Assembly (NCBI GenBank): GCA_025685495.1
Contig: JAJNMT010000105.1
Coordinates: 682,001-746,000, forward strand
Direction of reading: 5' to 3'
Origin: Huntiella abstrusa
Lineage: Eukaryota > Ascomycota > Sordariomycetes > Microascales > Ceratocystidaceae
DNA: 64,000 nucleotides
The notes under the pieces were generated by a model, which was given only the letters and a program-made list of their open reading frames with translations, ran no database searches and was not told where the DNA came from. A program made the translations under genes and the position numbers. This document shows, in pieces, positions 51,171 to 61,554 of the stretch. How positions within the stretch are numbered: the stretch's first letter is position 1; each line of letters opens with the position of its first letter.

Positions 51171-54100
51171 TATGAACATGTAGATACGTGCATAGTGATA
51201 TTAGCAAGCTTGACCTTGATAGATACAGTAGTCCACGGACTTTCTCGCTGCTAAGTACCGATTTTGGGTTGATTTTCGTTTTTCTCGTTTAAGTAACGGG
51301 TTAGCTTAGGGTGTCTGAGTGATTGATGACCAAAGGGGAAATGGATTCAGGAATTTTCTTGCCTAATATATACAAATTGTTATCGATAGTAAAAAAAGAT
51401 AAGGCACACAGTGTTCGCGAAACTAAAACACATTGACTAACTTCAGTTTAAAAATGATTGACAGTGGTATTAGAATCGGCAGGGTGCTACTGGGTAAGAG
51501 GGGATACATCAACAGACCACTGTACCACGAAGATGTTTAGCCATGATTGTTTCTCCTGTTATTCCTCATAAGTGGATGGTTTCGTTACCACCCTTTACAT
51601 ACGGTGCCTTACTCTAGGACAGAACGATGGGCTTGCAACTAGTGAAAGTCAGAGTTACAAGGCGTCGTCTAACAGGTGCGAAGTCCTGTTTAAGTTTTGA
51701 ATAGTGGTGTTACGATGAGCAAGTTTAGGTGCCACCAGTATTGCCTTTTTGGGAGACTGGTGTAACCTCAAGAGTGGTCTATGGTTTGGCGTGCTCCACG
51801 CCGTAATTATATAGCTTTCCTTCCTTTAATATTTCACGTTACTTCCTATCTTATGCCACTCTGTTATAGATCACTGTATCAAATGGAGTCAACGAGGTGA
51901 ACAACCGTAGACATGTCAGAGATACGGTTATCCTGGGGGGTTCGGGTTCGGCGTTGTGGCCCCGCTGTCAGAGATTTGGATATAAGCATTCCTGCCACGT
52001 GCGTTTTATTCCCTGTACGGGTAAACATGCAAACGCAGTCGTGTAACTTAAACAGCGTTGTCAATCGATCCCTCCCGTTGAGACATCTAATATATATCGA
52101 GATCGATTGATCAGGCAAGCCGGTAAGCCACCGGTACAGTGTCATCAACTAAAACACACTCTCTGATTGTGATGGTACCCGGATGGCGGAAGTGGGAATT
52201 CCCGATCATCATACATATATAGCACTAAGCACCATCTGTACATAGAGGAATAGAGAGAGGAGATATTGTGTGTTTTCCATATTGCACTTCAGTGACCCTT
52301 TACTTTATCAAGGTACCATACGATTCGGGGCTCAAATAGACCACTAATCACTACAACGCCTGTAAATGTACAGTGTCTGTTTGCTCATAGCTATTGAATC
52401 AAATATGACATTTACCAGGTGGAAATCTTACAACCCTACTCAAACTCATCTTTCCAGAACGGAAGCCCCAAATTAACCCAAAATTTTGGTACTTAGCAAG
52501 TAGCGGGAAAATCCTTGGATTGCTGTATTTTGTCCAATCGTTCCATCATCGACGTTCTATCATAATACTCAACCCTTTTTCACTCACATCGTGCACCCCC
52601 TGGCGTCCTGGACGGATTCAACTTACATGGGCAGAGTAGAAATAGAATGAGTGGGCCGACGGACGACTAAAAAGCAAAAACTACGTTCATGTGACAACTA
52701 TCTGTCCAGTGAAGTTAATTTTGAAGTTTGTAAACAATCTCAAGTGTTGTATTCATGCAGTATCTTTTACGTGGGGTACACAGATACTTCATTGGATCTA
52801 TTTGGCGGTGAAAGCTTTGGTTCTCTATGCCATATCCTCCTTGTCTACATTATTGCTAGGTGTATTAAGGTACTGAGTGTTGTCAAAGTTACTCGAACGC
52901 TCTTCCAGTAAACCATGTTCACGCGTAACTATATACATTTTTTGTGACCTTTGTGAATTATTCATGATTCCACCAAAGGATAGTGACTTCAATGGACATT
53001 ACAGTTAACATGCGCCACCATCTTGTGACACCATGGAGCGACCGTTTCAGTGGTAACTCATTTATATCAATGTAAGGGTTACGGGTACACAAGAATTGTA
53101 GACACCGTGAACTACGCCAAATGAAGCTCATGCATTACGGTGGTGTAAGACGTTATGATAATGGTAGCGGCTGAATGTGGCAACACAAAAGTGGTTCCCC
53201 TTCTATCGTCCCAGTATCTCGATGTCATGTCTCACGATCTCACGAAGCTATTGACTAGTGGGTTACCCCACTCACTAATAAAGATCCGTCTGCAGACCCT
53301 TTCATGATTGGCGTAATCATTTTGTGACGGCCTAGAAAATGTGACAGGCGGTCAATTGAAACTACTTCAACTAGGTTTGTCCGCACGTGTTGTTGTATTA
53401 ATTTCGGTGGCTGTTCTCATTTGTTTCTATATCTCGTGTTACTGTATTTGTTATCCAGTACTTTCGTTCATCTAGTGGTGTCCTATCTGGTCTCGCCACA
53501 AATAGTCGTTAGATGAGGTCTGTGTCACGATGTGTGTAGATGGTAAATAATTGTGATTGCATGGCACGTCTAGTGTGTAAAGCATGCGAGTTCTACCGGA
53601 AGTTATTGACGACGATTGTCTTTTTCTCCTTCGAGTTCACAAATCAACAGATTCTGCTACCCAGTCTATTATTTATATCTGTTGTATTCAGGAATATCAA
53701 AAAGTTGCGTCTGTCGTCACGGCGTACCAGTTGTAGAAAGCCTTTTTGTCAGCGCCTGTTTGGGACGCGTGGCTAGGTCGGCTGAGAAGAAATAGTCTAC
53801 TAACGACCGAGTTTTCGTGGTCGTTGTCAACTGAATTAATAGTAGAAGCTGAGTATATACCAAGGAAGAAACGAATGGGTAGTCCTTGAGGTGTATCATG
53901 AATATATTTTGGTACACCTTCAGTGACTGTTTTTTTTTTGAACTGGGAGACAATAGCATGCCACTGCACCAAAAAGAAGTGGAACTGTGAGAAATGTTAT
54001 CAGTGCATGTTCCACGAGAGACTATTTGGGATGATATTCTCTAGTGTCCAATATAGTGATATATAAAGAAAACAGGTGTGCAATTGGCGGGGGCGAACAT

Positions 54101-55020
54101 CCATCAGATAGAGCAGAAGCTACCAGTTTTACAGAAAGGCTATTGTAATACGATAATATTTCCGAGATAATGTATACTTTCATGTAGCTTCTTGTACCCT
54201 TGGTTACAGAGACCTCTGTCCCTACTTATACATGTCTATCCCATGCTATTCCCTGCCCATCACTAGATCACATTTGTCCCAACTGCCCTTTTTCGTGACC
54301 CCAATACTGACCTCACTTCTTCCCTTGTACATATCGAGACTTTTCGGTACATCGGCCTCGGCTTTATTATGAACAAAGTATACCTCAAATATTGGACTAA
54401 ATGTACGGAATAGTTCGAGTACCATGACAGAACTTCGATCATGTATTGATCAGTTGAACTACCTACCAAAGTTAACACTGTATTGATATCACAATGCCAA
54501 CCTTGATTCGTGTATTCACAGTGTGGGGCGACATAGGGTCTCGACCGTCATCCGGACACTTGACTAGGAACTAGACCTGACGTATATTACCAGAGATGAG
54601 TCCAGTCATCACCGGACCCAAGAAACTGATAGAATGCCATTATAACTGCTCCCCACACTGAACTTGCCACTGTCAACGTCCATTCCATAGATATGACATA
54701 CTAATTTTGATCACTGTTGAACTATTACATGGATTACGAGTGCGGAGGCATGTAACATTTCTGCTTGGCCCAATAATATAGTCCTATGCATATTCACATA
54801 TGGCGTGGAAAGAGTGACTGTAACATGTTACTGAGCCAGTAACCCTTATTTTGACACCATGATAGTAGATTGGTAGAAGCTACTTTATTATTCTTCAAGC
54901 AAGATGCAGTATATGGCGTCTTTTCCACAGTCGATCCCGTATTCTCGACACTTATCCACGCCACTTCAGCCACGTCCAAAAAGAAATATACACAAGTTAC
55001 CGCTCACCTGACACTAAGAG
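51171..55020. other. Long non-coding stretch
   Basis: No frame with recognisable motifs, no tRNA or rRNA, and no repeat matching the families listed here. AT-rich, with many short palindromic-looking words but no clear long inverted repeat. Best described as intergenic or very old decayed repeat DNA. Confidence 0.4.
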
Positions 55021-55345
55021 AAAACCTGACGTATGGATCTATACAGATGGCTTTATGCTTGCCACTAGTTTAACCGGAGCGGGCTGATACGCAGAGAAAC
55101 TTGATGAATAAGCAAGCACCATGAAGTGACCGATCCTGAATTTGTGGCCACAAGAATTAGTCTCCAGACAATCTCTCAGACTATTCTCCACAATTCAGGG
55201 CGGATTTGGATCTGCTGACATTATGGCCACTGTCCAAAGATTCAACACGCCCGCAAAAAGAACTGGATCCTCGCAGCATGAAGCTGGCAAAACTAAGCAA
55301 CTGATCGACAAGTACAAAAAACACTTTCCACCTACATACCGGCGT
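55021..55345 (+). pseudogene. LINE RNase H scrap
   Basis: Translation from about 55024 gives VWIYTDGFMLATSLTGAG followed by a stop and YAEKLDE. This is the IYTDGS...GAGWYAE start of RNase H domains in LINEs, with Phe in place of Ser. The sequence to 55345 keeps an open frame (KAGKTKQLIDKYKK-like, basic) but no other motif. An isolated old fragment, far from the main transposon island. Confidence 0.5.
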
Positions 55346-56560
55346 CATTAAAAATTATACATCTACAATGAATCGCCACCTTTATAAAACAAATAGGATT
55401 AACCACTGAATTCTAAGCTCGCCGTTTGCGAAGGGAGAGTTTTATCATCGAACAGGTTAGAGGGGAAATATCAACATTGTTCTTCAAAACACCAAGCAGC
55501 ATTTCAATTCTTTAAGACGTGATGAATTGTTCACAATATCATTGCAATGGCTTAGAAAGTCTTTTGAAGGACAGAAGTAACACTTTAAATAGCCCAGTCT
55601 TGATATTTTCAAAGCTTGAACATTGTCAAACAGCCAGCGGAATTATTCGGCTTATATATTTAAAAATATTGTCATGTTCACTTAAGAATATATAACTGTC
55701 AAGATAGTCGTAAAGGAATTATTTTACCTTAGATATCTATGGCCAAGCTGACGTTAGATCATTGTTTCTCGGGCCTTGTAGCAGTTGTTTTATCAGATTA
55801 ATGTCTTTTGTTCCACTGTTTAAGACACGTTTTGAATATTACCAAATCAGGGTTGACCATGTTGACGGGGCGTTCCTTTGGATTTTAACTCGGTGCTTTC
55901 TTGAGTTACTAAGCTTTTGTCTAACTGCAGTTTCTGTCAGAGCCCAGGTACTTTCTACAGGCGCAGATAAAACTGCGTCATGTTTCTTTTTTCGGAACCC
56001 AGATGTTTTCGTAATGAAGATGTATGTAAATAAGAAAATCAAAAGTTGAACTGGAAAATATATTGTAGACAGGCACGACTTCCGGAGTAACATTGATCGT
56101 CCCAACAAATTTCCATACATGCAATGTGATAGGTTTGGCTTGAGTATGTAAGTCAAGGAGCACAACTCACTAGTTGACAAAACAATAAACTATGTATGTC
56201 AAAACAAACTCAGACATTTTAGATTAAACACTTTAGCGGACACCTTGGTTTGGTTCTGTGGTAGACGAAAATATAACCTAGCGATAAAAACCACAGAACG
56301 GAGAAGAATGCTACAACTACCTTCACTTTCTAATTTCTCTTCGCCTTGAACAATATACAAGAATGTGTTGTGGTCTTTGTGAAGTGAGCAAGTTCAATGT
56401 AAATTGCTGACATTTACCAAAAACGCATTTACGTGCAAGGTCAACTGTAAGGGTTAACCAGCGAAAGACCCTAGTTCAGTATTTGACGAGTAGAGCAGAG
56501 CGGTAGTGGGTTCATTGCTACTAAACGCAGGTATTGTTCATAAGATTCAAATACGCCAAC
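55346..56560. other. Upstream region of the methyltransferase gene
   Basis: Non-coding by inspection. Presumably carries the promoter, but no element could be assigned with confidence. Confidence 0.4.
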
Positions 56561-57659
56561 ATGCGGGTACTGACTACCAGATTGTTTTTAAGTCAGCCTC
56601 GGTGCCTCTTTAGGCCAACCGTGTCATCATTGTATGTTAACTTTGAGAGGCTACACGCCATTATTGTACGTAATATTGACGAGTATCTATAGGAGACAAC
56701 TATCCACCGCGAATGTGCCTACTCATGTGGTGACGCGGGCACGTCGTTGGCCAGTAATTGGTGGTCTCGGTATGGCCGCGGTTGTAGGATACTACGCCAG
56801 TGTGATTTTCAATAGTGGACCTGACGCCGAGGTTTCATGTACACCTGGTTCGGAGGGATGTATTCCTACAGGACGACCATCACCGGCATCAAACATGACA
56901 GCTGAAGACTTTGATAGTAGTCTCGATGGAACGGAGTCCTGGTCTGGAATTCTCAAGCTACGCAAGAAGATGGCGAAGCACGCAAGTGGCGACGTTCTCG
57001 AGATTGCAGTTGGAACCGGTCGTAATGTTGAGTACTACAACTGGCAGACGTTGGTGCCACGTACTCCTGCCGATTTGCTCGCATCCAAGAAGCCCGGTGC
57101 GTTGAAATCCTACACAGGAATTGACATATCACCTGATATGTTGGAGGTAGCGGAGGCGAAGATCAAGACCCGCGTCCCAATCGACGACGAGGAAAAGCCT
57201 GTAATCGGGGTTCACGGCGACGGTGCACAACACGCCGCCGGGTCATTGTCCTATGCCAACGGGCGTATCCGGCTGGTAAAGTCAGATATCCAAACCTTCA
57301 TACCATTGGTAGGCGAGACGCAAAAGTATGACACAGTTCTGCAAACATTTGGCCTTTGCAGTGTGTCTAATCCCAAGAAGGTTTTGGCTGGTATCGCATC
57401 TGTTACAAAGCCGGAGACAGGACGTATCATTTTACTCGAGCACGGAAAGGGATCATATGGGGTTGTCAATGGGATGTTGGATCGTAGTGCGCCAAAACAC
57501 TTTGCGCGGTTTGGCTGTTGGTGGAATCGCGATATCGAACATATCGTCCGAGAAGCAGTGAAGGGGGTGCCTGGACTTGAGGTTGTTAAAATTGACCGGC
57601 CTTGGTTTCAGCTTGGGACATTGTATTGGATTGAGTTGAAGGTTAGTGAAACGAAATAG
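56561..57659 (+). CDS. Oms1-like mitochondrial SAM-dependent methyltransferase, two exons
   Basis: Exon 1 56561-56631, intron 56632-56692 (61 nt, GTATGT donor, TAG acceptor), exon 2 56693-57659; 345 residues. This start is preferred over the ATG at 56634, which lies inside the intron: the spliced N-terminus MRVLTTRLFLSQPRCLFRP is rich in Arg and Leu without acids, as in mitochondrial presequences, and the splice keeps frame into LRQLSTANVP. A membrane segment follows (GGLGMAAVVGYYASVIF, about residues 46-62). The class I methyltransferase fold shows motif I VLEIAVGTGRN and YTGIDISPDML. VLE(I/T)AVGTGRN is the form seen in the yeast Oms1 group of inner-membrane methyltransferases, whose substrate is not firmly known. 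First host gene next to the transposon island, intact. Confidence 0.8.
56632..56692 (+). other. Intron in the Oms1-like gene
   Basis: gtatgt donor, tatag acceptor, atattgac as possible branch site 14 nt upstream. Splicing joins TT to G AGA and keeps frame. Confidence 0.75.
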
Positions 57660-58684
57660 ACTAGATATATGACAAACAATGAAGACTATTTAGTTATCAA
57701 CAGCGAGGAAGTCTGTGACATACCAATCTATCGACAATGAAGTGCGTACAGTTGATCTGATTGGTGTAAATTCATGGAAGACAATGGTATAAACACAAGT
57801 TCACATTTCAAAACATAGAACGTAAGTATAGCATCACCACATGAATAATCAACAGGACACAGAATGCAAAAGTTTCTAAGAGGATATTTTACTTGAATTG
57901 AATGGCTATCATGAATATAAACTGAAATAATGATTGTTAAAACAATAAAATACAGACATCTGAAATCAACAACTCCATGTGATGAAATCACTTGGTAGGT
58001 ATGCTCTGCGTGAAGGGGTGCAAGTTAGGGAATGGAATGGTGGACGATCGTTTAAACCGGAGCATATAGAGATTGTCTAGCAGTTCTCGAACTTTGGACT
58101 TGTACACGAGGGTATCCAAGTGCAATAGATAAAAAGTGCTCATCACATAAGGCGTCACTGGTAACATGAGTACAAACCATGAACTCATTACTGGCATCTG
58201 GAGTTTTCCAAAACCGACGACTTTGTGTATGGTGCTATAGTTATAGCGGCATATTGCAACGGCATGTCAGATTGTGACATTTGATTAGGATGGAAATGGC
58301 AGAGGGGCAATAATCGGGGTTTGGTGTCGAGGAAAGAGGGGAGAGGCATGGATCAAATGACAACATCGCGAAACACGGAATGGAACACAGAGCTACAGCC
58401 AGATATGGCAATATCACTGGTAGACGTCCTCTACTGAAGATACAGACACAAAAGTCCCTCAAGGGAATGGCATCAACATGGACAGGTCGAGAACATACAA
58501 CATACTAAGATCCTCTACAGAGGAGATAGACAATGAGTGCACTGACAACGGCAAATCACAGCAGTGCTATTGTTGCACAACTGATCGGGGCCACCACAGA
58601 TGGTATGTGAATAGACTTGGGCTTTTGTCAGCATATGGCGATGTCAACCAAGCTGACATGGTAAAAACATGTCACTTGATTGTA
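57660..58684. other. Intergenic region between convergent genes
   Basis: Lies between the 3' ends of the methyltransferase (+) and the Gds1-like gene (-). Small frames only. It would hold both terminators, but no specific signal stands out. Confidence 0.5.
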
Positions 58685-59994
58685 TCAAAACATGCTGTCG
58701 AGCTCATCAAGGTTGATAGTTTGAGGAACATAATCCCACGAAGCCAACGAGAGGCCAAGAGGAACCCAGTGATCAGACTCAGTGTCTTTCTTTTGGGGAC
58801 TCGATTGTTCCTTGAGGTGCAAGCCACTTGACGATGGCCCACCGCTCATGAGACCGCTAACGCGGGGCTCATTTGCCCAGAGATCATACTTGGGCAGATC
58901 ATCGATAAATGCAAGTTCGGACTCAGACTCAGATGACTCATAAGATGACGAAGGCAGATCGGAACCGTCAAACTTGAGATTCTGGAGACCTGTCGCCGTT
59001 TGAGTAAATTCGTGTTCATCCTTTTCCAAAGGCGGAGGGGGTCCGCGTCCGCGACGGTACTTCAGCCAAGGCTGAGAGTGGGCATCAGAGTCAATATCTT
59101 CAACATCATCGGCACTATCCAATTCCGGAGAAGAAAGATCGACTTCAGGTGACAGGCTACGCTCGCGGCGTTCTTCCTGATCCGTAGAAACATCGTCATC
59201 ATCACCATCAGACTCTTCATCCGAGGCCGCGGAGGCATCGCTGGAATCCTCGGGAGATGAAAGGACATCCATATTGCTCTCTGAAACTTCGTTTGAAGCG
59301 GTAGATGCTGCCGGAATAGGCAAACGGGGGCATGTGGTGAGGAAGAAGTATGTGCGGCGTGGGTGGACAGTCTCCAGCTCCTTTCCAATAGGGCAGGGGG
59401 ACTTTGGGGTCCAGGATGAACGCTTGATGAAGCCAGACAACCGCGATGCAACAATAGCAGAAGGGTTGGCGGATCTAAAGACACAGAGAAATGTTGTTAG
59501 TACTGGGGCCTGGAAACAGAACTTGTAGTGAGTCGAGGCAAACTATGAACTGCATAGAGATTGCCACGACAAACACATATTTCAAGGTTGCAAACTTACT
59601 GCTTCATGATGTTTAACTTGGAAGAGATGAGCTCAGTAATCTCTTTGATAAGGTGAGGCCGGTTTCCCGAAATGTGAAGTTGCTCCATAGCAGCTCTTAC
59701 AACCTCATCGTCAACATCGCCCCAGGGAACAGATGTGACTTTTACCTTTCCGCCAGTTCTAGATGGCGCCATCCCGTCATTGCGAGAGAAAGAGCGTCCG
59801 GCGGACCGCTTTAAGCGTTTGGCTTGAGGCTCGTCTTCCGAGTCAGAGGGAGCACTACGACGCAGACGTGCCGGGGCCTTGTCCGCGCTCTTGGTGATAG
59901 AGTTGGTGACTACAGCTCGTTGGGCCATGGTTAAGGGCACATGGACACCAAGAGATGGAAGAGAGAGAGACTTGCGCCGGGTATTGTAAGGCAT
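58685..59994 (-). CDS. Gds1-like winged-helix protein, two exons
   Basis: Exon 1 59600-59994 from the ATG at 59992-59994 (MPYNTRRKSLSL), intron 59475-59599 (125 nt, GTAAGT donor, TACTAAC branch site, TTTAG acceptor), exon 2 58685-59474; 394 residues. Residues about 90-175 resemble the winged-helix domain of fungal Gds1-type proteins: WGDVDDEVVRAAMEQL, GNRPHLIKEITELI, NPSAIVASRLSGFIKR and HPRRTYFFLTTCPR. The splice joins NIMKQ to SANPS within that domain. A basic patch (KRLKRS, near residue 55) could be a nuclear signal. The rest is very acidic (Asp/Ser runs) and ends with DELDSMF, as in transcription regulators. Probable nuclear DNA-binding regulator. Targets are unknown, and yeast Gds1 has been linked to mitochondrial function. 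Confidence 0.65.
59475..59599 (-). other. Intron in the Gds1-like gene
   Basis: GTAAGT donor at 59594-59599, TACTAAC about 19 nt before the acceptor, acceptor AG at 59475-59476 (minus strand). Splicing keeps frame into NPSAIVASRL. Confidence 0.8.
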
Positions 59995-60345
59995 TATTTC
60001 GTATGTAGAATATGACAAAGAGACAGAATGTGTAATGAGAAATACAAAGTGTCGACAGCAATGACTGGATCAATTGAGGACGGCTAAGGAGAGACTGTTG
60101 AGCTTAAGGTTGGTGATTTTGTTGCGTGAGAATAGGAGCAGGATCGAGCGTTTTAGAAAGACAAGAAATACAGAGTACAATGACTGGAATGAATAGAAAG
60201 CAATGTAAGCTTGAGAGTAGATAGCAAGTGATATGAAGTACACGTTTTATGTATAATGGACGCGAAGGAAGAATGTATAAGAGGGAAAAGAAAAGAAAGA
60301 AAAAGAAGAGCGAAGAGTGGAAATAAGAAGAATACAAGTATGGCT
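59995..60345 (-). promoter_or_regulatory. Probable 5' leader/promoter of the Gds1-like gene, pyrimidine-rich
   Basis: On the minus strand 60250-60340 is a long CT-rich tract (ttcttctttttctttc type), a common feature just upstream of fungal transcription starts. No TATA box could be fixed. Confidence 0.4.
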
Positions 60346-61554
60346 CAACAACAAAAATTCGGATAAAGATTCAGACCAGCCAGTTCGAGGGAGTTAACAA
60401 ACACGGGCCGCAAAGGCTGGGCGGTGGGTAGTTACATTTTTTCCCTCATTGCGCTGGCTGTGAAATTTCGACAAATGACGGACCAGATGAAGGTAATGCT
60501 TGTGTATACGCTACGGGTAGTTGTCGCCGGACTAGGCCAAAACGGATAGTAATCCTACGGCTGTTCTATGCTGTTCGTGGTTGGCGCCGGCCACCACGAC
60601 AAGCAAGACACGCACTAACCGGAGACGGTATAGAACGGTGAACAACACATGATCATATGTATGTACACACATACGCTATAGTTGGTTATTCTACACCACG
60701 CGATGATGTGTGTCTATCTACAACACACATGGTTGACATGTCTGAGCCTGTGAGTATGATCTTGCATCTAATCCTCGCATCAATTGTTCTTTCCTGAAAC
60801 TTTGGGCTTTCTTCGCAGCGGTAGTCGCAAGACTCCTACTTACCCAACTTTTTTTTTTTTGCCGCTCCTTCCTTGACACCCTGTTACCCTGTCAGATGCG
60901 TTGATGCGCATGCGACATGCCCCACTTTGAACTTTTTTTTCCTTCTAGCGCGTTTTCTGCCATACAATTCTCATATTATGTAGGATTTTTCGCTATAGCA
61001 AGACAAGGGCGGTGTAAAGAATTTCTGTACCCCACTTTCCATATTTGGAAAAGAGTTAGGAACATAAAATTGTAGAAGCTTTTATTCACCATGGTTTGTG
61101 CTTATGCAGGAACCCTGTGGGTTTGGTGGGTACAGACTAACCCAGTCTCTATATCAACAAAGAGAAAATATGGGTACTCACATCCGTTTGGATCAATGTG
61201 TGTATTGCTATGTCTGCAATATCAGAAGAGAAACAAGTGATTTGTTCACAGGAAGATATGGTTCAAATGCTAGATAAATGTAGAGAAGTGTCAATGTCAG
61301 ATGTCACACTAATATTGCGTCACACAGGGAGTAGAAAATCCCATTCTAACTTCTATTCTTGCTATGACAAGTAAACTAAAAAAAAACCCAAAATCAACAA
61401 CGCTTAAAAAGAAACATGAATAGAAAATGCCGACTGAAAGTAATATAAAAATACACCCGTTGATTGTTTACCCACGGAAGAAATGAAACAAATAAATTAG
61501 AAAACCCAGCCGTAAATAAGAGATCACTTTCAAGCGGCAGACGAAGCGAATCCA
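60346..61554. other. Intergenic region downstream of NOT1
   Basis: No frame with features. Contains T runs (60851-60861, 60935-60940) and, next to the NOT1 end, the likely 3' UTR. No repeat of the families above. Confidence 0.45.

Noticed and set aside
58478..58831. Plus-strand gene of 117 codons next to the Gds1-like gene
   Set aside because: Its second half overlaps the conserved minus-strand exon, no recognisable features, and no codon pattern favouring this strand.
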